Shown: positions 1 to 20,210, counted from the first letter of the stretch. The stretch: DNA of 22,878 nt from Zygnema cylindricum (GCA_037447655.1 JBBHKE010003015.1:1-22878), one strand, 5' to 3'. A program made the numbers and translations. Notes: a model not told the origin generated them from the letters alone.

Positions 1-29
1 ATCTCCCGTAAACAGCCTCATCTACACCT
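1..29. repeat. Junction echo of PQQL exon 411-644, distal copy
   Basis: Positions 1-29 match the exon at about 444-471 (shared string atctcccgtaaac, then tcat.ta.a.cc). This is the third, outermost copy of the exon tail, cut by the window edge. It is degraded and cannot encode the same peptide. Confidence 0.65.
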
Positions 30-140
30 CTCGCCAAAAAAACATCTCCCTCTCACTCTCTCCTCCCTCTCTCGTTCTAAAAAAAATCCTCAAAAGCCTC
101 AACTCTCCCTCTCCTCTCCCGCTCCCTCTCCCTCCCCCCA

Positions 141-210
141 CACCTGTACACCCGTCTCCAAATACGTCGGAGAACAATACTCTCATAAACGTAAACGTCC
201 TTATATACAC
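141..210. repeat. Junction echo of PQQL exon 411-644 tail plus donor
   Basis: The segment repeats the last 60-70 nt of the exon at 411-484, including the donor side: gtctccaaat, one mismatch, then cgtcggagaacaat, then gtaaacgtcct.atata. Small indels break the reading frame. The intron sequence following each copy (GGGGGGAG-rich, then a T-rich stretch, then GA) is also shared, so the repeated unit is exon tail plus intron head, with a period of about 270 bp to the real exon and about 176 bp to the next copy. Confidence 0.8.
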
Positions 211-410
211 CTTTCCCCAAAAAAATCATCTCCCTCTCCCTCTCCCTCTCCTCCTCCCTCTCCCTTTCCCTCTCCCTTTCCCTCTCCCACCCCTCTCCCT
301 CTCTCATTGTAGAAAAATACCTCCAAAACCTAAAAATCTCAAAAAAACCAAATTTTCCCCAAAAAAAAACTCAAAAACCACCTCTCTCTCCTCTCTCCCT
401 CTCCCCCCAC

Positions 411-1399
411 CTGTAACGCCGTCTCCAAATCCGTCGGAGAACAATCTCCCGTAAACGTCCTCATATAAGCCGAAACTTTCACACTCACCTCCACTCTCTT
501 CCCTCCCAACATGTCCATAATTAGTGTGGGTTTGTGCCCAAATATGCCCATTTCGGAGGAGAGAGTGTGGCCCATGGAGGAGGAGAGGTAGAGGTTTTCG
601 GGGACCTCGGAGAGGCCTCCATAGGCGTATCCGCTGAGGAGGACCTGGGGGGAGAGGAGAGGGAGAGGGAGTGGGAGAAAGGGGAAAATTAAAATTATTT
701 TGGAGGATTTTGGGCAGGAAAGGTAAGGCGGACAGGCTGTGGAGAACTTCAGAGGGAGGGAGAGCAGAGAGAGAGAGGAGAGAACGAGGAAAAATAGGTT
801 ATTTTTTTTCGGATTTTTGGCCCACGGAAAACAAGAGGTGGTGATTTTTGGAGACTTGGGATAGGCCCCCATAGGTGTATAGGGTGCAAAGTAACTGGTG
901 GGAGAGGGAGAGGAGAGGGTGAGAGGAGGAGGAGAGGGCAGGAGAGGGAGAGGGAGAGCGAGAGGGAGAGGAAGAGGGAAGAGTCACCTGATCGTCTAAA
1001 AAGTTGGTACATTTGTAACAGACACGGATTCCGTTACTCATAACTATTTCCGTACAACCCAACTCCGGGTACTCCATTGTGGACTCCACAGACCTGGAGG
1101 GAGAGTGAGAGGGGAGAGGGGGAGAGGGAGAGGGAGAGGGGAGAAGGATGGGATCTGTGAGGGATAGAGAGAGGGAGAGCAAGGAGGGAGCTTTTTGCGG
1201 TTGCACACGATTCAGGGTACTCTGTAACTGCAACTGGAGAGAGAGAGAGGGGGAGAGGGAGAAAGAAGCGAAAGAGAGGGAAAATCGAAGGACTTTAAAA
1301 GCAGGTGCAAAGGGTAGAAAGGTTAGAGAGTGAGACAGAGAGAGGGGGAGAGAGCAGAGAGAGAGAGAGAGATATAGATAAGAAAGAAAGAGAGAGAGG

Positions 1400-1444
<45 letters not shown>

Positions 1445-1666
1445 GTTCGTACCCAGGTATCGGTTTTTCTTTCACGATATCTTCCGGAAGGTCCTCCTCA
1501 ATCCATGGAGGAATAGACCCATTTTTTTCCAAAAATGCAACTTTTTCCACTACCCCCTTTAACCCCTCCACTGACGCCCGAGATTTCGGTTCCATTGATT
1601 TTATTATACAACTCGATTCGATTCGATATTTTTCTGCAACTTTTTGTATCATTTTTGCAGTTATTT
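411..1666 (-). CDS. PQQL: PQQL-like M16 zinc protease, three internal exons (partial)
   Basis: Exons in transcript order are 1666-1453, 1093-988 and 644-411, joined at GT-AG sites with matching phases (2 nt carried in, 70 codons, GG+G split codon; 35 codons; 78 codons). The joined protein reads through MIQKVAEKYRIESS, EKPIPG, SVESTMEYPELGCTEIV, SNGIRVCYKCTNFLDDQ, then LLSGYAYGGLSEVPE, MGHTLSSEMGIFGHKP, KRVEVSVKVSAYMRTF and CSPTDLETALQ. From memory of the family, this is the end of the first M16 half and the start of the second half of plant PQQL-type peptidases (Arabidopsis AT5G56730 type). The catalytic HxxEH site lies in N-terminal exons that are not seen here. The last exon ends in phase 0 at ETALQ and the gene should continue beyond position 1. 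The first visible exon starts with AA of a split codon, so a 5' exon is required, but none is found between it and the SPS exon at 2307. It is either a displaced gene fragment or an assembly junction. Confidence 0.85.
700..752. repeat. Weak acceptor-side echo of PQQL exon 411-644
   Basis: On the plus strand, ttttggaggattttgggc followed by aggcggacaggctgtggag lines up with the start of the exon near 595-646 (ttttcggggacctcgg, then ataggcgtatccgctgagg). Similarity is moderate, so this could be chance in purine-rich DNA. Confidence 0.4.
800..905. repeat. Acceptor-side echo of PQQL exon 411-644
   Basis: The segment resembles the first ~90 nt of the exon and its acceptor: gcccccataggtgtat here against gcctccataggcgtat in the exon. 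Upstream on the minus strand it encodes a damaged version (TYGGLSQVSKNHHLLFSVG) of the exon peptide AYGGLSEVPENLYLSSSMG. It lies in the intron between the 988-1093 and 411-644 exons. Confidence 0.8.
1198..1237. repeat. Acceptor-side echo of PQQL exon 988-1093
   Basis: This segment carries gggtactctgtaactg, then a CTGGAG acceptor complement, matching gggtactccattgtgg and ctggagg at the 5' edge of the real exon. In the minus frame it reads VTEYPESCATA against STMEYPELGCTEI. It lies about 145 bp upstream, in transcript direction, of the real exon edge. Confidence 0.7.
1238..1446. repeat. GA microsatellite in PQQL intron
   Basis: Almost pure (GA)n/(GGGA)n on plus, so a CT-rich tract in the transcript, directly after the donor at 1452. 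Open frames read through it are artefacts of the repeat. Confidence 0.9.
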
Positions 1667-1679
1667 CTGTAAAGGAGAA

Positions 1680-2230
1680 GAAAAATTGAGCAGAAAAAGA
1701 AAAAAAATCGGGAAAAAAATGCGTCAGAGAGATCAAGGGAAGAAAAATGAATCGGAAAAAGTGAATCAAAAAAACAAAAAATGGGAAAAGGAGCGGAAAT
1801 AAATGCCCAAAAATAAAAAGCGTCGGAGACAAATACGGAAAAAAAAAGGAATTTGAGGTTAAAAGTCAAAAATAAGAATCGTCAGTTTAAAATTTGTCGC
1901 AAAAAGTAAAATCGAGAGTAAATCTGAAATCCGAAGTTATGAAAGAAAATCAAAAGTGAAATTGAAACGAAGACCGAGACAGAAATAGGAAATAGAAACA
2001 GATATGGAAATAAAGCTAAAACTGAAATTGAAACTAAAATTGAATATTGAAACTAAAATTGAACATTGAAACTGAATCGGAATTTCAAATCAAATCTGAC
2101 AATAAATTGAAACGGAAAAAATAAAAGTGAAACAAAACCAGATTAAAAACATAACTGAAACGAAAACCGGAAACAAAACGAAATTAGAAATGGTACCAGA
2201 ATTGAAAACGGGAACTGAAAACGAAATTGG
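1680..2230. repeat. A-rich low-complexity stretch with GAAAxTGAAATTG-type units
   Basis: Loosely repeated gaaattgaaac / aaaattgaa units. In the transcript sense this gives many TTTCAATTTCAG-like strings, that is, a field of potential cryptic acceptors. No SPS C-terminal or PQQL N-terminal codons are visible in any frame. It forms most of the 1667-2306 gap between the two broken genes. Confidence 0.75.
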
Positions 2231-2245
2231 GAAATGAGAAGAAAA

Positions 2246-2299
2246 AATAAGGAAGGGAGGGAGAGAGGAAGGGAGGGAGGGAGGGAGGGAGGAAGAGAG
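2246..2299. repeat. (GGGA)n microsatellite
   Basis: Tandem ggga/gggaa repeats immediately after the donor of the last visible SPS exon. It is a plausible place for an assembly misjoin or recombination breakpoint. Confidence 0.9.
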
Positions 2300-2306
2300 T
2301 ATCTAC

Positions 2307-8272
<5,966 letters not shown>

Positions 8273-8284
8273 GGCTTCTGCTCC

Positions 8285-8364
8285 TCTTCCACACTATTTC
8301 TTGTGTCAATGTGTGAGAGGGAGACGGAAGAGAGAGAGAGAGAGAGAAGAGATAGAGAGAGAAA

Positions 8365-8422
<58 letters not shown>

Positions 8423-8601
8423 AGAGGCAGAAGAGAGAGAGAAGAGAGAGAGACAGGAGAGAGAGGGAGAGGCAGAAGAGAGAGAGAAGAGAGAGAGACA
8501 GGAGAGAGAGAGAGGCAAGAGAGGAGAGAGAGAGAGACAGAAGAGAGAGAGAGACAGGAGGAGAGAGAGAGAGAGAGACAGAAGAGAGAGAGAGACAGGA
8601 G

Positions 8602-8638
<37 letters not shown>

Positions 8639-8662
8639 CAGAAGAGAGAGAGAGACAGGAGG

Positions 8663-8736
<74 letters not shown>

Positions 8737-8815
8737 GAGAGAGAGAGAGAGGAGAGGAGAAGAGAGAGAGAGAGACAGAAGAGAGATAGAAAGACAGTGG
8801 GAGGGAGAGAGGGCG
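8285..8815. repeat. GA tract in SPS leader/promoter
   Basis: About 530 bp of (GA)n with regular GACAGAAGAG/GACAGGAG variants, just upstream of the SPS ATG on the minus strand, so the leader or promoter is CT-rich. Overlapping long frames on both strands are repeat artefacts. Confidence 0.92.
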
Positions 8816-8904
8816 ACAAGTACAAAGGTAATGAGGAGGAAGGGACGGTCCTGCAGGAAGGAAGAGGAGAGAGAGAGTGTTGAGAATGTGGAGGCGGAAG
8901 AGCG

Positions 8905-8912
8905 CCACGTGG
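8905..8912. promoter_or_regulatory. Possible G-box upstream of SPS
   Basis: Palindrome CCACGTGG about 630 bp upstream of the SPS start codon. In plants this binds bZIP/bHLH factors and is common in light-regulated promoters. A single site is weak evidence. Confidence 0.3.
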
Positions 8913-9675
8913 AGGAGTGCGAGACAGGGCTGGCAGGCGATGTGGAAGGCCTACAGCCTCCGATCGCACGTGCAAAAGGACAAAGGAAGGGAAAGGATTG
9001 GAGGGGGGCTGTATTTGTTCGGGGACAGTAGACGGTACGGATTGACATATGTACGGATATTTTGTACGGTTGGTGGCAACGGCGGATCGATGACTGGTTC
9101 AAAGATTCCTAGAATTGCGGAGATTGTGAGAATCTTTTTACTGATGTTAAGGGTTTCGCTATAATTAGGGTTTAATTTTTTTAATTAGGGTTTTATTATC
9201 TTAAATTTTGCTGTTTGAATAGGAGAAGAGGAATGGTCTTAATGAGGTCTGCGTGGATGAAGGTACACCACTTGGTTATTTTATTTAGTAATCTGCTATA
9301 AGCTTAATTTCGTAGACTGGTTTTTTTAAATAGTCAGAGTCCACGCTATTTAAAGTGGTCAGTTTGAGGAGAATCAATTTCAAAGTTTGATGCTTGAGCT
9401 TTGAAGTTTGAACAGCCGTTGAAAATAAGAAGTACAAGATTCTATTAATAGATTTGTTCGTAGCGACTTGTACTTTTTTGTAGTTTCTGAAACGTATGTG
9501 AATGTGACAAACATGTCACGCCTGTTGAAACGACAATGACCGTCCACATGGAACCGTATTTTCGCTTTTTTGCCAGTTTGCATTTTCAGCTTTTCATGGT
9601 ATTTTCGCAGTTCCAAGATGGCATCTGGATCGTCCCTTTTTTGGACGCGTCCGATTCTTCCTGAGTGTACAAAAA
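8913..9675. other. Spacer without recognised gene
   Basis: Unique A/T-rich sequence upstream of SPS. The only long frames are 70-95 codons, lack a recognisable motif, and are not supported. Nothing else is seen. Confidence 0.5.
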
Positions 9676-9713
9676 GTACAGTACTGTACAGTGCAGTTCA
9701 GTACAGTACAGTA
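9676..9713. repeat. GTAC/CAGTAC palindromic repeat
   Basis: Tandem gtacagtac motifs, related to the satellite at 19491-20063. They directly border TIR element M1. Confidence 0.8.
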
Positions 9714-9917
9714 CTCCGTCGATCGTATTTAGCGTGTAGAAATTATTAGAGTAAAGAAAAAGTTAGCGTCATTAATTCTATTTCAGTGCCAGGAGACGTG
9801 GCAAGTTTTGGTCCACGTCCTTAAATAGCGTCATTTATTCTATTTAAGGTTCAAGGGTCAAAATTTAGGGGCGCTGAATTGCTGTAGTGTTCAACAAGCT
9901 AAATACGATCGACGGTG
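9714..9917. mobile_element. Small TIR element M1 (204 bp, non-autonomous)
   Basis: Ends are inverted repeats: CTCCGTCGATCGTATTTAGC at the left, and the complement of CACCGTCGATCGTATTTAGC at the right. It is flanked by TA on both sides (9712-9713, 9918-9919). The core shares TTAAATAGCGT and GACGTGGC...GTCCACGTC with M3 and M5. There is no transposase. TA target and CACCG ends fit a Tc1/mariner-like MITE; this is inferred from structure, not from a known family name. Confidence 0.85.
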
Positions 9918-9929
9918 TACTGTACTGTA

Positions 9930-10571
9930 CACCGCGAATCGTAACTAGAGTAAATAACGCTAATTTGGTCGCCCTAAATTTCGACTCTATCACCTTAAAT
10001 AGAGTAAATGATTATAATTTTTTCATTATTCTATTCAAGGAATGGTTAAATTAGCGTATAAATTTATTATATAAATTAGTTTTAAATAGTGTGGAATACG
10101 GACGACGTCCGACCGTGCAAAATTGTACTTTTATAAGTGAGAAGGTATAAAAAATTATTTGATAGAATCACGCACCCACGTGAAATCGCACTAAACAAAA
10201 ATTCAAGCATATAGAAAAAAAACCGTTCGCATAACTCTCATCCGTCGACAGCATCGTCGTCAGTGTGAACATTAACTGACATTCAGCGCGACAAATAGTT
10301 CAAACGTCATAACGACGTCAGATCTATACGGAGTGACAGATTTTGTACATCTACGTGGTTTACTGATTTTGTACATCTACGTGATTTACTGTTCATAATT
10401 TCAGCGCGGATAATTATTGCAGACACAACCCAATATAGAGTACTTAAATAAATTATAGTAAATTTCCTCTGTGACAGCGTTTTTTCACATAAATTAGAGT
10501 TCATTACTCTAACTGTTTATTTTTGCTTTTTTACTCTAATTTTTTCATTACTCTAATTACGATTCGCGGTG
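9930..10571. mobile_element. Larger TIR element M2 (642 bp)
   Basis: Left end CACCGCGAATCGTAACTAG and right end the complement of CACCGCGAATCGTAATTAG, with TA on both sides (9928-9929, 10572-10573). It lies 12 bp from M1 across TACTGTACTGTA. It has no frame longer than 65 codons and no transposase. The first ~100 bp resemble M1/M5 (AGAGTAAAT, TTAAATAG); the middle is unique, so it may be a longer deletion derivative closer to a parent element. Confidence 0.8.
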
Positions 10572-11029
10572 TACTTGTACTGTAGCTTTTAGATATTCCC
10601 ACGCGCACCGACAACATCGGTGATCATAGTGAAACACAGAATAGAATAGATCTTATCTGGTCGGTAGCATTACTCCCGATGGCCAGGGATGCGTACAGAC
10701 CGCCAGGGACACGTGTCTATTCTGGTCAGCTTTTGCCGGGACGCATGACGTGGAAGGGAAATCTTGGACTGGAGATTGTGCTTGTCGTCAGAGGTCGCAA
10801 AAGTCAAAATTTTACATAACCGAAACCGACCGCTTTTTTTTTTTAAATCTGAGTAACCGACGCCCGCCCGAGTTATGTCACGCGCGAAAATTGTTAACAG
10901 AACCGACCTGCGTTTACGAAAATAAAGTTAACCGAAACTCGATATCTCGCGACTAACCGTGCCCGCCCGTAACCGAAAAAGTACAAAATTATCTAATGTA
11001 CAACGTATGAATAAGCCCAATAATTACGA

Positions 11030-11421
11030 TTTGTCGCGTTCCATTAGATTTGCGAAATTAATAATGTACTACACCGTGAATCGTTATTAGCCTTTTGTAC
11101 TCTATATCGGCACCCCCCAAAATTTTGACATATGATACCTTAAAGAGAACAAATTACACTATTTAAGGAGATGGACCATCATATGCCACGTCTCCAGGCA
11201 CTAAATTTGAATGAATGACGCTATTTTTTTTCTTTACTCTAATAATTTCTATAGTCTAATAACGATTCGCGGTGTACCGTGTCAGATTTGCGACGCTTTG
11301 TCGCGTTCCCTAAGATTGCGAAATGAATAGTGTTACTGTCGTGTCAGATTCGCGAATCTTTGTCGCGTTCCCTAAGATTTGAGAACAAAATAGTGTTGCT
11401 ACCGTGTCAAATTTGCGACGC
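11030..11421. repeat. 62-bp tandem repeat, three units, first split by M3
   Basis: Units start with TTTGTCGCGTTCC at 11030, 11297 and 11359. Unit 1 is 42 nt (11030-11071) plus 20 nt (11277-11296) once M3 and one TA are removed, giving exactly 62 nt like unit 2 (11297-11358). Confidence 0.88.
11072..11274. mobile_element. Small TIR element M3 (203 bp) in a 62-bp repeat
   Basis: Left end CACCGTGAATCGTTATTAG, right end the complement of CACCGCGAATCGTTATTAG. TA sits at 11070-11071 and 11275-11276. It is in opposite orientation to M1, sharing TAGAAATTATTAGAGTAAAG and GAGACGTGGC when reversed. The neighbouring repeat copy, GTGTTGCTACCGTGTCAAAT, is the unfilled site with a single TA, which fixes both boundaries and the TA duplication. 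Confidence 0.92.
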
Positions 11422-11676
11422 TAATCATGATGTCACGTACTTCCATGATACCAAAGAGTACAAAGTACAATAATGTTGGATTGTATGGACGTACAAAATT
11501 TCATTTTTTTTGTTTTTTGGTTGACCGACCGTAACCGACCGTTTTTTATTTCTGGTGAATCAACCGACCGCAACCGCCCGGCCCTCAAAATTTGGCAACC
11601 GAATCCATTCCGGATCCGGGCGCGGGCGGTCGGTTAACAGTCGGTCACGGTTTACGTCGACCGTTTGCGACCTCTG

Positions 11677-12519
11677 CTATCAGTACACATTTAAGTGCTT
11701 GCCAAAACTGGACAATACAGAAACTGTCGTCGAGCGGCAACCATACAAATGTGGCAAATTCCTGGCCCACAAAACATCACTTTATCTCAAGATATTCGCA
11801 TACCCGTGGAAGCAAATGATGATCGGAATATCGGAGAAGAATTTCTTACGATTCGAGGCGATACTGTACTTTTTCCTTGTACTTCTAACTTGCCTAATAT
11901 GTACGGCGAGGACTGCCGTGGAACACAAACAATCCTGCTGCCAGTTTTCACGAACTTCCATGTAAACCACAAGTCGTCCCCGTATATTTAGGAAATTGAT
12001 AAGCGTATACGTCAACTTGTTTGTGAGCAGGCGCTGACGTCATTTTGTACAATAATGTACAAATTGAACAGTTGTGCGTACTCTAGTATACAGTACAGTA
12101 CACTTGTACTGTACTATAGTTTTGGCCGGTGAAATCGTTGACTCATAACATGTTCCCACCAAAAAAAAATTCACTTTTGCAACAGACGGACGCTCGAATA
12201 ATGTACATCTTTCCTAGCACCGACTTTGTAGATTTCGGAAGTTCTCGGAAAACCGTACAAATGTACTTCTTCAAAATATTGTCGGATATAGAATTAGGGT
12301 AATAGTTGAGTCTTTGTGTGAAACAGGCCAACGGCAACCCGAAAAGCTGACGTAGCAAAAACAACATCCGAACAGCTATTTTGTTGTTTTCGCGCGAAAA
12401 ATCTGCATGATTTTGAGCCACCGTCGTTGTCATTCGAACATAGTAAATTTAAAAATCTGCAGGTTTGTTTTCGCGTCTTTGTCTGATGACGTCAAAGCGT
12501 GTGACGTGTCATAGGACAC
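11677..12519. other. Spacer with an 80-codon frame and GTAC/TGACGTCA motifs
   Basis: A plus frame from ATG 11749 to 11991 (80 codons) has varied composition (IRIPVEANDDRNIGEEF, TIRGDTVLFPC) but no recognised family; it could be chance or a gene remnant. TGACGTCA palindromes lie at 12035-12042 and 12487-12494, and tgacgtgtca at 12502-12511. A CAGTACAGTACACTTGTACT string lies near 12090. No gene is claimed. Confidence 0.35.
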
Positions 12520-12555
12520 CTTCGATCAGAGTTACGTGCCGAAATTTTAGTGTGA

Positions 12556-13204
12556 ACGACACCCGTTTCTGATGAGTTTTCGGAAAATCATCGGAATGGG
12601 CAAAAAGTTACAAACGCTCCGGTGGGAATAGGCTTACAGGGTAACATTCCATTAGGCGGTCCCGGTAAATGTACGGACGAGTCTTATAACAACGTTTACT
12701 GGAAGTCCGCTCCATTATGTCGGGCCAGTAACAAACCTTCCTCGATTATGATTGGCGCCACATAGGTTAGAGTCCAAATTCTCAAAATCTTAAAAATATC
12801 TACAAACGGAATATCTGTACGACCGGAGGTAGTTAATGATTTGTACATAAATTTTTCGGTCAGATTTTGATTTTGAAAATGGAAATCTAAATTTGGAAAC
12901 TGAATTGCAAAAGGACGAGGCAAAATTTGAAGGTCACGGCAAACTCTGATTGTCGGTGGATGTTAGACGGAGCGTGTGAGGATATTTTCAGCCTGACCTG
13001 CATTCAGCGATTCCGGAACTCTCCGTACTACGTGGTAGCTCTTATTTTGTTTTTGTCCACGAACAACATTACAAAGAATCTTGCCAATATTCTCCAAAGG
13101 TCTGGGGGGTAACAATGACCGTTGGTTATTTTTTCGAAGCAATCGCTTCGAAAGTTTTTGTAAATGGTGATGTACCTCGAAAAAAATACAAATATTTAGA
13201 AATA
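12556..13204 (+). pseudogene. Possible decayed coding stretch, family unknown
   Basis: A plus frame is open for 69 codons (12556-12762), has TAG, then continues for 34 more codons to TGA at 12868. It includes VGIGLQGNIPLGGPGKC and NNVYWKSAPLCRASNKP. A second frame is open for 75 codons (12980-13204) with ELSVLRGSSYFVFVHEQ and KVWGVTMTVGYFFEA. There is no ATG near the first start, and I recognise no domain. Mixed composition and moderate GC made me note it, but A/T-poor non-coding DNA can give such frames by chance. Confidence 0.25.
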
Positions 13205-14554
13205 TAAATATAAATCTAAATATGCATATTATATATTGAGAAAATTTGAGTCGCAACACGTTGGATAATGAACATGCGTGTTAAGACGGCAACCAACAGA
13301 AATCGAAAAAAATTGCACATGATATATACATTAAAAATCCAACCAAAATCACAAAAGTAATCTAGTAACGAACTTTCGTCACGCTATTTTTGTTAGCGAC
13401 CATTCGTCACACTATTTGTGGCAACGCTCATTTGTCACACGAAAAAACAGAAGCCCTAAAAAAATGTGGTGGTATCTGACAAGGAGTCTGCAAAGAGCAC
13501 GGAAATTGTGTTGTACGATGTCCTGGTCCGCACGTACATGGTATGCAAATGACGATTTCAAGTTTAAGTTGGTCCGTGTGAGAAGTTAATTGACGATTTC
13601 CAATAGACGATCTTATCTTAAGTGGTACCACTCGATTTTGAGCACGTGGATTACAGACTCTATTCGATAGAACATAGTTCAAAATGTAGCATCCTCGGTG
13701 TACTTCCACCAGCGAGTGTCCATTGAATCGTCATGCTCGTACTTTGTTAATCTTCATACATCCTTTTTTGTTGTATTTCCATATTCTCTTCATTTGCTTC
13801 CTCTTTTTTTTTCGATTTTAGACCTCAAATAGCGTGGATAGTGTGAATAGTGTCGACAGTGTGTGGGTGTGGCCTTTTTCTTCTTTTGGCTCAGAGTTGG
13901 ACATCTTAAAAAGTAAAGAACATATAAGTTGATCATTAGAAACCCCACTTACAGTAAATCGTAATCAAATGTTTTCCATATTTGAGCAAAATGTAAATCA
14001 TCATAAAACGTTTATTTCCACATATACAGACAAATGCAGATAGTTGTATCTAAAAAGAAGATACCGGCAATCCAAGAAAAGGACAGAAAAAAAAACGACA
14101 GTACATCAAACTTGCTGATCCAAGTCTGAAAGGAAATGAAAAAAAAACAAAGGGAGAAATAAAGGTGGAAAGAAGTTTGAAAACAACAAAGCAGAACAAA
14201 CATTCACCTTTTTAGGTCAAACAACATACACCTTTTTAGGGCCTTAAAAATCAATGAGACGCCAGTATTTGAAGGTTAAAAAAATACAATAAGAAACCTT
14301 TGTGACACAATTTTTTTGATCCTATTAACTCGATTATATTGTTTAAAATTAAGACCAGAACAGCCAGTTTGTACATTATTTTTGTACAAGTTTAAGTGTT
14401 TAATCGAGGCATTTAACAACCTGTTTATTAGTCTCCAAGAGAACTTCAAAAAAAAAGCATCATTCAAATTTCTGATGCTCAAATTATTCAAACGGACGAA
14501 TCGAATAATTACAAAAACGAAAATCACAATCTACTAAAAAAAAATCAAGACGAA
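13205..14554. other. Spacer downstream of OPR-like gene
   Basis: A/T-rich sequence. 13368-13440 holds three loose copies of a ~30-bp unit (cgtcac.ctattt.tg). 14214-14239 has a direct repeat of acacctttttagg. 13825-13862 has agtgtgaatagtgtc-type repeats. No convincing gene; the 60-95-codon frames have no motif. Confidence 0.45.
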
Positions 14555-14640
14555 AACGTCACGGCCACTTTCCAAAAACGGATAGTCGATATAAGCGTAA
14601 ACTCCATCGTGAATACAAAAATGATTATGATTTAAGAAAA
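14555..14640. repeat. Echo of the OPR last exon, just past the stop codon
   Basis: ttccaaaaacggatagtcg here matches ttccaaaaatggatagtcg in exon 7. The minus frame reads FCIHDGVYAYIDYPFLESGR against the real [20 protein letters not shown], in frame over about 20 codons with only small changes, and a GTCTTGA string like the real stop context follows. It lies about 40-120 bp downstream of the stop, in the 3' UTR or beyond. Confidence 0.88.
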
Positions 14641-14676
14641 ACAACAATATAAGAAAATGAGAGATAGTTGAGAAAG

Positions 14677-19171
<4,495 letters not shown>

Positions 19172-19279
19172 GTCGAAAAGAGGAGAGAGAGAGGAGGAAA
19201 GGATGGAGAAAAGGGGAGAAAAATAGGAGAGAGGAGGGAGAGACAGGAAGAGCTTCAGTGGAGTACAGTAGCAGTGTAG

Positions 19280-19452
19280 TGTTATTAGTGTTGATGTTTT
19301 TTTGGCCATTTGAAACATCTTTTTTTTACCGTGCACACCTTGACGGATTTTCAATTGGTTTCGGCCCACAGGAATGTGAAAATCTTATCATTCAATCGCA
19401 ACCGTCGGATTAGCAATCTGACAAGTGTGAACGGGAAAAACTTTTGTAAACA
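19280..19452. mobile_element. M4-related degraded element M6 upstream of OPR
   Basis: The core matches M4: tgaaacatctttt, attttcaatt, caatcgcaaccgtc.gat, and a GTGT.AACGG...AAAA arm. The terminal CACCG is not preserved (only ttattagtgtt remains of the left end). It lies about 110-280 bp upstream of the OPR start codon, so it could form part of the promoter or leader. Confidence 0.65.
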
Positions 19453-19490
19453 GAACAGTTCAGTAAAGTCTGACGGTTCAATACACCGTT

Positions 19491-20063
19491 CATCCTTGAT
19501 AGTACGTACTACAGTACTGTACTGTAATTCTTTATAGTACGTACTACAGTACTGTACTGTAATCCTTGATAGTACGTACTACAGTACTGTACTGTAATCC
19601 TTGATAGTACGTACTACAGTACTGTACTGTAATCCTTGATAGTACGTACTACAGTACACCGCCAATCGCTATTAGAGTCAAGGATTAAATAGCGTCAAAA
19701 AAAATATAGCGTTATTGATTCTAATTTAGTACCTGAGACGTGGCCAATTATGGTCCACCTACTTAAATAGCGTTATTAATTGTATTTCAGGTTTTTTTTT
19801 TTTTTAAAGGGCACCGAATTGGCGTTATATACTCTAATAGCGATTGGCGGTGTACTGTACTGTAATTCTATATAGTACGTACTACAGTACTGTACTGTAA
19901 TCCTTCATAGTACGTGCTACAGTACAGTACTGTAATCCTTGATAGTACGTACTACAGTACTGTACTGTAATTCTTTATAGTACGTACTACAGTACTGTAC
20001 TGTAATCCTTGATAGTACGTACTACATTACTGTACTGTAATCCTTTATACTACGTACTACTAC
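19491..20063. repeat. 35-bp palindromic satellite, about 11 units, split by M5
   Basis: Units begin AGTACGTACTACAGTA at 19501, 19536, 19571, 19606, 19641, 19874, 19909, 19944, 19979, 20014 and (degraded) 20049, with an exact 35-bp period. Each unit holds the palindrome AGTACGTACT and CAGTACTG/CAGTACAG dyads. Spacers alternate between atccttgat and attctttat, suggesting higher-order copying. Confidence 0.95.
19657..19852. mobile_element. Small TIR element M5 (196 bp) inserted in the satellite
   Basis: Ends are CACCGCCAATCGCTATTAGAG and its complement (21 bp perfect). TA is at 19655-19656 and 19853-19854. Removing M5 and one TA joins 16 + 19 nt and restores one 35-bp satellite unit exactly. 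The core shares TTAAATAGCGT and GAGACGTGGCC...GGTCCAC with M1. The near-perfect ends suggest it is the youngest copy here. Confidence 0.95.
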
Positions 20064-20210
20064 AAGTGACAAACATATTATCTGTATCTATAATCTTTAG
20101 ACCTTTGGTTGCCTTCCAAGGAAACCTTTATTATAGGCGGTGTGTCTGTCTTTCTTTTGCGCGTTGTCCGTCCGCAGTACGGAAGCGTACGGTATAGAAC
20201 CAGCCAATAA

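Larger units (their letters stand above)
10789..11676. mobile_element. hAT-like non-autonomous element (888 bp)
   Basis: A 13-bp perfect terminal inverted repeat, CAGAGGTCGCAAA, occurs at 10789 and inverted at 11664-11676. Subterminal ACCGACCG and AACCGAC strings recur on both strands at both ends, as in hAT elements, whose tips often read CAGRG. The flanking 8-mers cttgtcgt and ctatcagt agree at only 4 of 8 positions, so a target duplication is not clear. There is no transposase frame. It contains a 62-bp tandem repeat and nested element M3. Confidence 0.55.

Noticed and set aside
10789-11676. Autonomous hAT transposon
   Set aside because: No frame encodes a transposase or BED finger, and the 8-bp flanks agree at only four positions, so only a non-autonomous hAT-like call is kept at moderate confidence.
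14276-14537. 83- and 73-codon overlapping frames
   Set aside because: A/T-rich spacer downstream of OPR, antisense to each other, with no motif.
19491-20063. Telomeric or centromeric function of the 35-bp satellite
   Set aside because: Short local array of about 11 units; the sequence alone gives no evidence for such a role.
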